A DNA stretch of 64,000 nt from the NCBI GenBank assembly GCA_018292915.2, contig JACVVK020000204.1:778501-842500 (forward strand), given 5' to 3'. How positions within the stretch are numbered: position 1 is the first letter of the stretch; each line of letters starts with the position of its first letter. This document shows positions 1 through 12,757 of this stretch, piece after piece. A model generated the notes under the pieces. It ran no database searches, was not told the DNA's origin, and was given only the letters and a program-made list of their open reading frames with translations. Origin of the DNA: Batillaria attramentaria (Eukaryota > Mollusca > Gastropoda > Batillariidae). Position numbers and translations under genes: made by a program.

Positions 1-149
1 GGTGGCTCTTTTATTTTGTGTTAGTCGTTTTGGTTAGCCGGTACTCTTTTCTTTAAAATAGTATCTTTACTTTGTAGTTGTAGCAACGGCAAGTTGTAAT
101 ACTGGTCAGAACACCAGGCACTTCCACCGTTAAAAAGTGAAGGTTCATC

Positions 150-188
<39 letters not shown>

Positions 189-1490
189 GTCTCTCTCTCT
201 CTCTCTCTCCGCTAGGACATGAAAGCTAGAGAAAAACCTTACTACTGATGATATAGCTTTAGTGGAAAGGAGTCAACAAGAACTGCCTGATATTTGGGGA
301 AGGGGGGGGGGGGCAGGGGGCACTGATGGAATGGTTGTTAGATCGCGTGGAAAGTCGATACGGGAGGGTGAGCGAGCAAAAAGCTATTCTTGTAGTTTAG
401 AAAAAGGAAACATTTTGAAAAAGTAAGTAAACTTGTGAGTAAAAGATAATGGAGAAACTGTTGTTTTGATAACATTTTCTAGCAATATTACTGCATGTGT
501 GTCTGTAAACGTGCCACTATTCTAGATGGTTCAAGGCGATCCCTGTTCGTCCTACATCTACTTGACTTGTGCAGAAGTCACAGAAATGAAAGGGTTAAAG
601 ATTAATGAACTTGAAATACTGTCTTTTGCATATGACACATCTGATTTTCTTGATGGTAGTGAAACATCTTTCACTGAGAGCATACAGTGTCTCATAGTTT
701 GCTTCTCTATCAGGACTAAAAATTAATCAAAACACAAGTGGTCTGGCTAGGACCAAGAAAAAAACCCGCTGAAGTATAGTACATGCGCGACGCCAGCTTA
801 GAAGCCTGGGGTGTTTAAGGTCCTGGAAATACTATTTTTCACCGAGACAGACAGAACTGTACAGATTAACTATAATATAAAACGGACTCTCATAATCTGG
901 TCTAAAAGACAACTTACCCCCTTTGGAAAAATAACTGTCATCAAGATTCAGACTTAAAAACAGACTCAGACGTTTAGGCTTTAGCATATATAAACAAGTT
1001 GTTTCAATGTACATGATGTATGAAATGATGCACAAATGTTACATCAATTAATTCAGCGAAAACATTGTGAGAGGGATCCAACTTTCATCAGTCAAACAAC
1101 TGCAAACAAACCAGAACCAAAAAGCAGATTGTACACAAAACTCACCAATCTGGAAGGAGCTACACAGTTCGACATTTAGAGTGGAAAAAGTTCTTCTGTT
1201 CTAATCTGAAAACTTTTAAATGGAAACCACGCTGGTTGCCGTATGGTACTTTCATTCTCCACCTACGTTTGACAAAAGGGTCATGTACTAATGGCTTGGT
1301 TTTCAGCAATATATCTATGTCTATTACGTATGGAATTCACTGATTCCAAGTGTAAAACGAACTACAACAACCTTTCAAAATCCTTACGTAATATTCGTAG
1401 TATACCGATTTGAAGTGAAGTAAATTGTGAAGCGGTTACTGTTTCTCATTAATAACGATAACTGTATATTGTGTAGGGGCTTCACCCAAT
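1..1490. other. No recognisable gene; short microsatellite
   Basis: Holds a (TGTC)n/(CT)n tract at about 150-208 and a G-run at 301-313. An open frame at 526-726 (66 codons) has no motif I recognise and no splice or promoter context. I see no exon of the LDLa gene here; it may be intron or intergenic. Confidence 0.4.
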
Positions 1491-1494
1491 TTCT

Positions 1495-1838
1495 TGAATT
1501 GGATCAAAGCGCCGCGAGCTGAACCCAACACCTGCGATCACGTGAATCACACGCATTCTCTCACACACTGGACACGAACAGTCACGTGGGGGCGAACGTT
1601 CAGCTCAGCTATTTAAGTTTCGGAATTGAGAAATGGATTTATTTTCAAATTTGGTGGGCTGATCATTTCCACAGCAGAGGGGGAAGGAGTCGGAGTAGCC
1701 GGAGAGAACCCCCGGCGATCGTCCCGAATGAACGGTGTCACGTACGAAAAGAAACCTTCGTCCGGAGTGGGACTCGAAACAGACCTCTCGCGTTGGTGGC
1801 AAAGTCATTGAAGCACTAGACCACCGACCACCCCATTC
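1495..1838 (-). repeat. tRNA-derived SINE (third family), reverse
   Basis: Reverse copy of the element at 19106 and 63036. Read on the minus strand it has a tRNA-like head (promoter boxes resembling TGGTCTAGTGGT and GTTCGAGTCC), then a body with the strings GTGATTCACATGAG and TTCGCGGCGCTTTGAGC. It is about 345 bp long and diverged from the other copies. It is adjacent to a (CA)n/(CT)n tract at 1880-1948. Confidence 0.6.
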
Positions 1839-1839
1839 C

Positions 1840-1906
1840 CGTAGTATAACTGTATATTGATTTACCAATTCCCCCCGCCACACACACACACACGCCCCCT
1901 CCCCCT

Positions 1907-1950
<44 letters not shown>

Positions 1951-2905
1951 CATCACTAAAGATAGACTGGTTGCATAGAATATTTTGTAACGACTCTCCA
2001 GTCAAAACTTTATTACTTTTCTTATGTCCAGAGTTTGCTAACCTTAGACAGGATGGTGGCGAGTATGCGAGAATCGTTATGCAGCAGTGTAGAAACAAGA
2101 TCTGGGCTGAATTTTTTTTTTTAAGTTCCAAATGTGGACCAAAAAACTACTGTGACTTTGTATCTGAACATCAAAGTTAAACGAGGTAGACAGATTACTC
2201 ATAAGTCTATGCAGGATTTGAAAAACAATGGAATATTTGCTATTGGGCATTAATTGGATCCCACTTGGGAGTTTGAGCCGTTCTGTCACAAAGTCAAGTT
2301 CAAATTGTATTGTTTACTCAGACGTTATTAGTACTGCTAAGGAATACAATCGCCAGCTAGGGCTTGAGAAAACTGGTAACTGTACTGTAGATAGCAAAGT
2401 GTGGACTTTGATCATGCATGAAGAACCAAAGGTTGTGTACTCTGTTTTTGTCGAGCCTGAGTCAGATCCAGTCTGTACAGTGCAATGGTCACAGCACTTT
2501 ACCGATCTACCATAATGGAATGTGATATTTTGTATTTTGTATTTTATGTGATATCACAACTATACCTGATCCAGATAGATGGTTTCAGTCTAGACAGTTA
2601 CACCGTCTACTTCCTACTACGAGATTCTTACACTTCACAAAATTATCTGATTCTGCAAGTTTTACATTCTGTTGTTTTAAAGAGGAAACTTCAAGACATT
2701 TGTGCTGGGGTTGCCCGCATGTGTACAGCTATTTTGGGATTCAGGGCAGGGATGGCTTAATAGAAACTGTGATAACTGTGCAACATTAACTCTGACACAA
2801 TCCTTAAACAGATTTTATAAATAGAGAGGCACCTTGTCGTTTAGAATTGTATGTATTAGGACGCTTTTGTTAAAAGCAAGACGCTTGCTGAAAGGGAGAT
2901 AACCA
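1840..2905. other. Unassigned sequence with short open frames
   Basis: After a (CT)n run (1904-1948) there are open frames at 2228-2515 (95 codons) and 2485-2760 (91 codons) that are not low-complexity. I recognise no domain in them and no consistent exon structure. They could be degraded mobile-element coding sequence. Confidence that either is a gene is low. Confidence 0.2.
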
Positions 2906-3618
2906 AGGTCATGAAGTTGTTTTCGGTGGACTGAGCGTTAGGACGGATTAGTTTTATACCCCGTCTGTACAGTGAATCCATCTTTTAAAAAACAAAAACA
3001 ACAACAACAACAACAAAATGGTGTTCACCACAGCCATCCCAGATGGTTAAACCGCGATCTCCGCATATAAATGTTAGTTTTCCCAGGAGAAACTGTTTTT
3101 TGTCGAACCAGCTTTCCCAACTTTATCAAGCTGTGATTGCCACATGAGCTGGTCATCAGTGATAACCCCTAGTAACCGATGTTCATGAAATTGTTCGGTA
3201 CAACGGAATTAAAAGAAAAGTGAATTTGGGGAGGACGGAGCTGGTGTTTTTGGCGGGTATTTTTACAAGCATGCTTTTGGTTTTTAATGGATTGACTACC
3301 CTATGACTGTGTTTAACAGCTATGTGAAAATTGCGCCAGAAGTGTTGTCATGTTCTCAGTGCAAAATGCTCGTGTGCCAGACCGAAGGGTTATTCCGCTA
3401 TTTCGTCACAATGAGCAAGCCAGTCTCATCAACTGTATGAATCACAGCTTAGACCTAGCCCATTGGACAATCTGAGCGTGACGTCACATATCGGCCCGAT
3501 CGATAGCTGCTTGGTTTCGAAGTCAGCTCTGCCTCCCTTCTCGACTGTTGTGCACCAGACATCAACATAATATCCAACATATTATTAGTGGCACGCTTTG
3601 AGAACAGTCCAAAGCAAT

Positions 3619-3732
<114 letters not shown>

Positions 3733-3865
3733 GACACGTAATAACGAATATACAAAAAGAAGTGAGGTGAACTTGTAATTTGTTTGTATATAGATCTGCT
3801 GATATTGTTGTTGTTACAGACGTAATCATTCTGTGCACCACACAAAGAGAATTTAGTTTCTTCCT

Positions 3866-3995
3866 CTTGTCGCGTTCGTATCCCGGCTGGGGCCAAATAA
3901 TTATGTGTGCTGGCTTTTTCATCGTTGCCCCGTCTTTGAATCACCCAAATGTGGTGGGAAAGGGCGTTAAACCCCCAAACACCCACCCACTCTTC
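3866..3995 (+). repeat. tRNA-derived SINE (first family), headless copy
   Basis: Contains the second promoter-box end of the head, then the conserved body (GTGCTGGCTTTTTCATCG, GGTGG-AAAGG-CGTTAAACCC) and the CACCCA tail. Most of the tRNA-like head is missing. A separate partial head lies at about 4169-4240. The paralogous copy is at 51354-51622, where it is interrupted by a G-rich insertion. Confidence 0.7.
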
Positions 3996-4459
3996 CTTTT
4001 GTCGCTTCAGAGCTATTCAAGGTTAAATGTTTGGCGTAAATCTAAACGTGAGCCACTGAACTTTCTTATTAAACGGCGTGTCGGCACTCTGGTAAATGTT
4101 GCGGGTCAGGAGTTTGAATCCTCACTGTGAGCTAAAAGTGTATCTGATTTTCATCGCTCCGTCTTAAGCAGGGAGCCGGGACAGTCCAGAGGTAGAGCGT
4201 TGGACTTTCAATGGTCGGGCAGTGGGTTTGATCCAAAAATCTAATGTTAAAATTGTGATGGCGTTTTTCTCGTTTCCCCGTATATCACCCGTATTTCCCT
4301 GTATATTACCCGCATTTCGTAGAAAAGGGACACCCACCCACATACCCGTCTACAGTGGTGGAAAAGAACGTGAAACTAGAAGAAACAGCAGAAGCTATAC
4401 ATATAGTTTTGGTGATACATGTACCGTACGCGGTGCACGCCAGGGACAACGTCGCTGTC

Positions 4460-4735
4460 CACACTGTACTGACTGTAATTCTGTACTCTATACCACTGTA
4501 CTGACTGTAATTCTGTACTCTATACCACTGTCCACACTGTACTGACTGTAATTCTGTACTCTATACCACTGTCCACACTGTACTGACTGTAATTCTGTAC
4601 TCTATACCACTGTCCACACTGTACTAACTGTAATTCTGTACTCTATACCACTGTCCACACTGTACTGACTGTAATTCTGTACTCTATACCACTGTCCACA
4701 CTGTACTGACTGTAATTCTGTACTCTATACCACTG
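4460..4735. repeat. 41-bp minisatellite, copy 1
   Basis: About seven tandem units of 41 bp containing CTGACTGTAATTCTGTACTC followed by TATACCACTGTCCACACTGTA. Units are almost identical; the first differ by a short deletion. The orthologous array in copy 2 is at 52031-52315. Confidence 0.92.
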
Positions 4736-4740
4736 TACCC

Positions 4741-5788
4741 TGTACCACATCAATAATAACTATAATAAAGGAAACTTATAAAGCGCTTATACTTGTATAA
4801 TAACAGGCTGTAAGCGCCCTACGTGATGACAAAGCTCAGTACAGTTTACAACTCACAGGCAGCGTAAACTACAATTTACAATGAAGTACCTAATAACGAA
4901 TGTCAGCCACGTAAGACACAAATACAAAATACACATGAAAAGCTTGCGTATCGCACAACACACAGGCATCATGTTAACTATACGCACATTCTCAACATGC
5001 ACCGATATCGGACAGCGGACAGACTAAATCAGTTTTGGGTTTTGAACAGGTGGGGTTGAAAATCTCTTTTTATTTGTCTGGAACACTACAATGTTGCGAA
5101 AACTTTTTACATTTTTATCAATTGCGCTTGACTCCTTGCTTGAAAACAGTAGTTTATATTAGGATATAGCCCAACTGACAAGCGCGAAGCCTTGCGTCGC
5201 GGTAATATGGCACCAAGGCTAGTGTAAAACGAAGCGACTGAGTTAGTCTGCTTTTACAAAAGCACAACAAGCGATTGTACAAGAAAATCAAAGAAACAAA
5301 GAAAGTCGTATTTCTCAGATGCTAGATGCTGCAAAGTAAAGTATGTGCCTCCCCCCTCCCCCCCCCTTCCCCATCCATTCATTCAGCGCTTGACACTGGT
5401 TCTGGATTTTCTGTAACTGAATGGTTTAGGGAGTTGATTCCATAGAGCCGCAGCTTGAAAGGAAAGGGTTTCTGACGGAATGTTTTAGTTTTTACAGTGA
5501 GGGTGCAAAGAATGGTAGTGCCAGAAGAGCTAAATAACTACAGTGCTTTACCCAGTCTCTTGGATTGGCTCACAGCGCCGCGGACTGAACCCAACACGCA
5601 CGATCACGTGAATCACACGCATTCTCTCACATACCGGGCATAAACACATTACATTCACGTGTTTCGAAGGGCCAGTAGCAACTGGGTGAAGGGGCCGGGG
5701 GGGGGGGGGGGGGGGGCGACCATGTGTTAAGGTTTTTACTACCATGCACCCACCGTTTGTGCAGAGCCTTTGCATACCTTTGTGTGCT
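4741..5788. other. Intronic or intergenic duplicated sequence, no gene seen
   Basis: Unique-looking sequence matching copy 2 at 52316-53314. It contains a partial third-family SINE tail in reverse (about 5545-5640; GAACCCAACACGC and GATCACGTGAATCACACGC) and a G-run at 5697-5717. No open frame with a recognisable domain. Confidence 0.5.
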
Positions 5789-6250
5789 TTTTTTTTTTTT
5801 TTTTTTTTTTTGCTGTCCCAGGTAATGGTTTGAATCCACTGAGGGCTCGAAAGCTGGGGCAATTTTTATTATGCATGATGATGAAGATGAGGATGATGGT
5901 AAGATGATGTTATGGAGGTCCGTGTGGTTTGGGACTGCGGGACAGGGCTGCATTCCAAGCTTCCTGTCATAAATATCCCGGCATTAACCAGGCCCGGAAA
6001 CTACGGCACCTGCGGTGCCGGCCGTGTAATCATCCACATCATACGACGTGGGAAGCACCCCCAAAGTCGCACCCGTGAAGTGGGTGAATCTCCGCTGTGT
6101 GGCAACAGCCTCCCCATTGGGCCGATAGCACACCCGCTCTGGGAAGGAGCCGACCTAGGTAGGAAAAATCCCGCTTTCCTCGGCTGGGACTCGAACCCGG
6201 GTCTCCCGGTCCATGGTCCGAAGTGCTAACCACTACACTACGGGGGCCGG
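5789..6250 (-). repeat. tRNA-derived SINE (second family), reverse
   Basis: Minus-strand copy: a tRNA-like head (GTAGTGTAGTGGTTAGCAC and GGGTTCGAGTCCCAGC), a body with a GTGGATGATTACACGGC segment, then the CATCATCATCATGCATAAT tail and a poly(A) tract (seen as T-run at about 5789-5810). Paralogous to 53315-53782. The best-delimited copy is at 20848. Confidence 0.75.
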
Positions 6251-7133
6251 TGAAAGTGCTTATTATTATCTTTCAAACCGTACCCAACACGATTAGGAAA
6301 CGTATGAGGAAGACCTCTTTCCCAAAAAAATCTAAAAATTGCTAAAATCGCCCGGTTGGCAATGGTTTGCATGCACACAGTGCCTGGGTCACGGGGGAAT
6401 TACACCGTACACGACGCGAGGTCAAGGTCGGCAATGAGTTAAAAGTTTTTTTTTTTTTTTTTGGTTGTTGTTGTTTTTGTTTCAGGTCTTTAAGAATATC
6501 TCACAGTGTAAATCCCTCCGCTTTTGGAGTTTTGTCATATTCACAGGCAATTTTATCTATTTCCAAATATTTTCAATATTTGTCCTTATAGACGTAATGG
6601 TGTAGCTATTGTTCTGTATAAGACTCCAGATATGTGTAAAAGACCGTATTTAACTTTCGAATCCCGGTTCGGGCCAAATATAATATATTTGTGCTGGCCC
6701 TTTTCACCAGCATCAACATATCAACTGAACGGCATCTCAGCCTTTTGACCAACCCTGTGGCTTTGAATAAGGTCACTGAAAATGAATGGTCTTCAGACCG
6801 TGCTGATTTCGGGTGTGGTAAAGAGTAAGCAGTTACTAAAAGAGTGCCATCATTCACCCAAGACACCGCTTTCTTGGACTTTCACCGAAACTCTGTGGCT
6901 TTGGTCTTTGTGTGTGAGATCACTGGACACTGTATAACGAAATGACAACTATGCCAGTTACAAGTATGAGATATGAATTGCCTCGCATTTGTGATCACCG
7001 AGAAAATGAAAGTACTAATTAGAAGCTTGACTATCACTAAAGGTCATTCAAAATTATAGCAATGGAACGTACGGCCTCGCCACTAACTGTCAACTGTGTC
7101 ACGTTCAATGCCCACCCCCCCCCCCCTCCCAAT
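6251..7133. other. Duplicated non-coding sequence, no gene seen
   Basis: Matches copy 2 at 53783-55200 except for the 489-bp MITE there. Includes a T-run at 6446-6462 and a SINE-like fragment near 6660-6700 (CGGTTCGGGCCAAATAT). Nothing coding is supported. Confidence 0.45.
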
Positions 7134-7141
7134 ATCCTCCC

Positions 7142-8302
<1,161 letters not shown>

Positions 8303-8310
8303 ATCCTCCC

Positions 8311-8993
8311 TCTTTTCACTGTAACTCCCCCCCTCCCCCCGCTCTCACCCACCACTCTCTCCCCTCCCAACTCGTTCCCTTCCGTTTTCGTTTCTGTAGT
8401 GTTCCGGTTTAGATCCTGTAGTAATTCTTAAGTTATTGTTGTTTTTCTGTAGCAAGGACAAGTTGTATGATAAGCACTAGCGCTTACCACTTCTAACATT
8501 GCAAATCAAAGTTCATTCATTCATTCATTCCTTTTTTCCCCCACACCCTTTAAAATTTTCCCTTTTCTAAGAAACATTGGAAAAGTTGGTTTAGATAGCA
8601 AGACAACTATAATCTGTTAGTTTGTGATTGTTATCCAGATGAAATCGTCTTGCAGCGTGTAAACTACATTTATTTTGATTGCTGTGTAACAGATTCAGTC
8701 CCGGTCAAGATGGTATCCCCGCCCTTGGGAAAGCCCACACGCTCTCCGTTCCATCCCTGTATTCACCGATTGTTAATTCTTATTCTTCTCAGTCGTCATT
8801 TGTAAATGTTCCATTATATGTCTGGTTTACAAGGGTCTTCTCTCGCTCGGTTAGAATGTTATCGTCAGTCACTCCCTGAGTCGCTGTTTGGACACCTCTT
8901 GATTGGCAGAGACTTTGTTACTGCAAGGACTGTCTCACATTTCTCACCATTCCTGATCTTTTTTGACTGGTGATTGTCCACCATTTCTTGCAG
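8311..8993. other. Intron upstream of exon A, no gene seen
   Basis: C/T-rich start, a short TCAT repeat near 8514-8530, then unique sequence up to the exon A acceptor. It matches 55211-55906 in copy 2. Confidence 0.5.
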
Positions 8994-9107
8994 GACCATG
9001 TTCTAACCCCACTTACAGCCGGTGTCGTAACGGGAAGTGCGTGTGGTACGGATTTCAGTGTGACGGCTGGGATCAATGTGGAGACAACTCTGACGAAGAA
9101 GGATGTC
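8994..9107 (+). CDS. LDLa exon A (internal exon)
   Basis: One complete LDL-receptor class A module of 38 codons. The exon follows a TTTCTTGCAG acceptor and ends at C|GTGAGT, so both introns are phase 1. Six cysteines are spaced C-7-C-4-C-6-C-5-C-8-C, ending in the signature [10 protein letters not shown]. LDLa modules fold around three disulfides and one calcium ion and usually bind ligands in the extracellular part of LDLR/LRP-type receptors. The position just before the fifth cysteine, normally an Asp calcium ligand, is Gln (CDGWDQC), so calcium binding may be weak. It is nearly identical to exon A' at 55907. The parent gene cannot be named from this module. Confidence 0.9.
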
Positions 9108-9576
9108 GTGAGTAGATGTGCTACTACATTTTTCCTGACAATCATCTTAAAACTAAAACAGCTCATGTGAGAGGTCAGAGTATAACGTGTAAATTTTACA
9201 CAGACATGCAACAGACTTCAACCAACAGCATCATTTATAGTTTATTCAAGTCGTGTTAGTTTCCATGTATTTCAAACACATGTTTATAACTGTTACCCCT
9301 AGAAAGGAATGCCAAATCCGGCTAGTTTATATCAAATAATTAATTTTGTAAAACTTGTAAGCGGCTGGCAGCCTTCTAATGGTATTGTTAATTTCTTTTT
9401 GAAGAAAGAATGGATGTGTACTTGTGTTTGTATGTTGTGTGCAGAAACACTTTGTTCGCCTTTTATGCTGTTGAATGGTTCGGTGTTCCTCGACAAAGTT
9501 CCTTTTTAAACTATCATTTCTTTCGCGGAGATAGCCAAATCCTAAAATCCTACTAGTTACCCTTTCGAATTCTCTG

Positions 9577-9581
<5 letters not shown>

Positions 9582-9644
<63 letters not shown>
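9582..9644. repeat. (GT)n microsatellite in intron A-B
   Basis: About 31 GT units. The same locus in copy 2 is at 59342-59388 and is shorter. Confidence 0.95.
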
Positions 9645-9648
<4 letters not shown>

Positions 9649-9950
9649 AAAAACATTCAAATTCGCAGTATTTATTGTAGATAGTTGACACTAACCTTCC
9701 AAGACAACCTGTAAAGAAAAGTAACAACAACAACATATCATCAATAATAAATGTCATGTCATCATATACCAAAAAGATGAATAAAAAAAAATGGAAGGCT
9801 ATAGGCCTGCTGCTGTCCAAAACGCTTTCATTGCCCCGTCAACTTGAGCATAGTTTCACGTCTACTGCGACTGTTAGGTTGACTGATTTCACAGTTGTTT
9901 CTAGATCTGCCTAATCGTGAATTTATAATTCACTCTAATTCACGTTGCAG

Positions 9951-10067
9951 CACCAAGAAGTTGTCGTGTGGGTAACTTCCAGTGTAGCAATGGGGAGTGT
10001 ATCCTGTCACGTTTTCAGTGTGATGGAGGCAATGACTGTGGGGACAACTCTGACGAAGACGGATGCC
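9951..10067 (+). CDS. LDLa exon B (internal exon)
   Basis: LDLa module of 39 codons, phase 1-1, with acceptor CACGTTGCAG and donor C|GTGAGT. The six cysteines are intact and the core reads [16 protein letters not shown], so all four acidic side-chain calcium ligands of the family are kept. Spliced to exon A, the linker codons read Pro-Pro, a normal LDLa spacer. It lies 843 bp downstream of exon A, and its paralogue B' at 59652 has lost two of the ligands. A (CT)n tract follows the donor directly. Confidence 0.9.
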
Positions 10068-10130
10068 GTGAGTACTCTCCGTCACTCTCTCTGTCTCTCT
10101 CTCTCTCTGTATTGTTGTGTCAGTCTCATT

Positions 10131-10409
10131 CAGGGGCGTAGGAACCACGGGGGCCCTGGGGGCCCAGGCCCCCGTTCGATTTTTGGAAGGGGGGCCCGGA
10201 TATCTTTGGGCCCCCCTTGCTTTTGATAAGAGGAGAGGGGGCCCACCAGTGGTGCCCCCCTCCCCCCTGCTATGCTGTCGCAGGACACAATCCTTGGCAG
10301 TCAACACACACACGCACACACACACACACACCACCCTTCTTCACCCCGGCCGTATGGCTAACCCGACTTAATGGGCCCCCCTTCCTCTCAGCATCTTCCT
10401 ACGCGCCTG
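10131..10409. mobile_element. 279-bp TIR element in intron B-C
   Basis: Flanked by 5-bp duplications TCATT (10126-10130 and 10410-10414). Copy 2 has the uninterrupted site near 59820. Ends are CAGGGGCGTAGGAACC and the inverse of CAGGCGCGTAGGAAG. The body is very G/C-rich with a (CA)n tract and carries no coding sequence. A related CAGGGGCGCCGGAACC sequence sits in a SINE at about 51432. Superfamily not assigned. Confidence 0.75.
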
Positions 10410-10648
10410 TCATTGCCTGTCTGTCTGTATTTCTTTAAAAAAAAAAAGAAAAAAAAAAGGTGAGGGTAACAACAGCGGAACAGATTTCTCGTTATTTCAT
10501 GATGCGAGTCACTTCAGGATGATGTTCACTGTGGCTCCACGCAAGTCGCACTAAGATGTGCGGGACTGGGTGTGGTTCGTTTTCCGATCGGAAAATATCC
10601 TGGACTGTGTCGATAGTAGTTGGGTGACGACAAGAAGGGAAGCCCAAA

Positions 10649-10650
10649 AC

Positions 10651-10692
<42 letters not shown>
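10649..10692. repeat. (GT)n inside a 170-bp insertion
   Basis: Copy 1 has about 170 bp (roughly 10624-10795) between sequences that are directly joined in copy 2 (near 60028). The insertion contains this (GT)n run and no identified ends. Confidence 0.7.
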
Positions 10693-10697
<5 letters not shown>

Positions 10698-11395
10698 TGG
10701 GAGAAACAGAAGCTGCTGTGGCTGCACCAACTGTCCTTGACGTCATGTCCATCTTTCTGCTTGTGCTTGTTTTCCGGCAGGGCTTCACACTGGTGTGTAC
10801 AGTCATATTCATTATGTCAATGGGGCTGTGGTCTCCTTGTGCGAGAATGGTAGCGTTAGTGGCACGTACAGGGTGATTCGTGTCGACTCTACTTACCCGA
10901 CACGCTCAATCCAGGCACGTCGTCTGCTGTCCATAGTGGGTTGTGCCCCTTTCACTATGATAGAAATGGGAGACCCATCGCCGTGGTGTGCTGATTCCTC
11001 TACAGGGTTGAAACAGAACATTTATCGTGAACATTATTTTAGAGCATTTTTAATTCCAATCTGACGATATATGACATTTTTATTTCCGGTACACTTTTTT
11101 TTAAGAGGGAAAACTACCTTTCGGTTTTAGAGATTATATTGGAAGTCACGACATCACTTGATCCTTGACTCGCTTAATTTAATCTGTGGGATCGGTACAA
11201 GGACCTAAGTGTCATCGATTGGATAGGCACCTATGTCATTTTACCATAATTATGACGGAAGAGGTTTTGATGACGATTTCACTACTTGCAGGTGCGCCAG
11301 CATCCAGTCAGCTGTCGACAGTTCTCTGAATTTTACAATACTCTGTAATATTCTGGCGAGTGACGCTGTCAACCCTGTCTATATATCTATTGCAG

Positions 11396-11515
11396 CACCA
11401 ATTGAGTGTCCTACATTTGATCACCAGTGTAACAATGGGAACTGCGTGGTGGCATGGAAAAACATGTGTAATGGAGAAGACGACTGTGGGGACAACTCTG
11501 ACGAGGACGGATGTC
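11396..11515 (+). CDS. LDLa exon C (internal exon)
   Basis: LDLa module of 40 codons, phase 1-1, with acceptor TATTGCAG and donor C|GTGAGT followed by (CT)n. The cysteine pattern is complete (C-6-C-4-C-7-C-5-C-8-C). The first acidic calcium ligand is Asn (CNGEDDC) while the others remain. The paralogue C' at 60674 has Asp at that position. A potential N-glycosylation sequon is not evident at this site. Splicing B to C gives an open, in-frame junction. Confidence 0.88.
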
Positions 11516-12126
11516 GTGAGTACTCTCTCTCTCTCTCTCTCTCTCCACTGTGCCTGATTCCATGTGACTAGTGCGGGGGAGTTTTTCTGAGTGTGGAAAC
11601 CGACGAGTGTTTAGTTTGCGATAGTGACTGTCGTGTGCTGTTCTTTATCACGCATTAGTGTCGAGTGGAATCTATATTGTTGCCGATTTATTTCCTCTTT
11701 TTATATTTTCATTAACGTATCATTGTGTTCCATTTGAGTTTCATTAGTTCATTTATACTTTCACAGTAACTTGGGAATATTAGTACGTAACGGTAGTAGT
11801 TGTAGTAGTTGAGATTGTCTTCTTTCATTTTTTACATTGTTCAACCTCACCTAATAGTTTTCTTTTCTTTTTTCTTTCTTTCGTAACTCAAATATATCCA
11901 AGTTTTTCGCATGACTAATTGTGTATAAAAGGTTCCTTTAGTGGTGGCCCCGAAGCAACAAAACCTGCGCATGTGACATTTAAATATTTACCATCTTTTA
12001 AAGAAGATATCCGACATTATATTAATTTTTGTTTTTCTTAAGACGCCGTATCTGTTCCATGTATTTGGCATTTCTGAAACGAGACAGAACGCTAGTATGT
12101 TTGATGAGTATACTCAGGTGTTTTTA
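11516..12126. other. Intron C-D, proximal part
   Basis: Starts with (CT)n directly after the donor. From 11705 it matches 62595-63022, because copy 2 has a 1.6-kb repeat inserted at this point. Nothing coding seen. Confidence 0.5.
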
Positions 12127-12519
12127 CATAAGACATAAGACATTTATTAAATTTGCGAAAGAGGAACATTGCTTTGTGGTCTCTCATAAAAACAATAAAC
12201 ATGCCAAACACTCACTCATACGGCCATGCACACTCATTCCACATTTACATGTTCGTACACTCATACCTAAAAAAATCTATCACAATGTTGCAGTACTATA
12301 TATAAATTACAACACTACACCCCACATCAGTTCACATCACAGCAGCAGCAGCCCAACAGCAGAGGTGCACATAACTCTGTCACAGTCAACGCCAGCTGAC
12401 ACCCGGCAAGAAACAACACGTCTAATTAGAATTTAAAATATATCACCATCAGCATCAACAAGCCTACCACACAACCCTACATCTGCTTATTCATTAGCCA
12501 AATAGACATTGGTACAAAG

Positions 12520-12757
12520 CTATTCATTGTTTTGAGTTTCTTGGCAGGCAATAAAGGCTCTAAGCCGTCGGCCTGATGGAAATTTCTGATAATACTGAGA
12601 TAAAATGTGGCCAGAATCATTCATAATACTAAAACCTTTTCTCGTCATTCTTTTCTCATACAACACACTCAAACATGCTTGCCTTTCACCCACAACCTTG
12701 CTGCCGCTATTGACAATGCAGTTCAGCTTACTTTTGTTTTTTACAGTCAGAGTGCCA
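12520..12757 (-). pseudogene. LINE ORF2 C-terminal end
   Basis: Minus-strand frame ending at a TAG at 12520-12522. Its last residues contain SGHILSQYYQKFPSGRRLRA, the conserved end of CR1/L2-type ORF2 proteins. Together with 13713-13904 (YLGTIIDDKLNF) it shows that the LINE continues past both nested elements. Frame shifts are present. Confidence 0.7.

Noticed and set aside
2228..2760. Two adjacent open frames as a small gene
   Set aside because: They overlap in different frames without recognisable motif, initiation context or partner in copy 2; kept only as an unassigned stretch.
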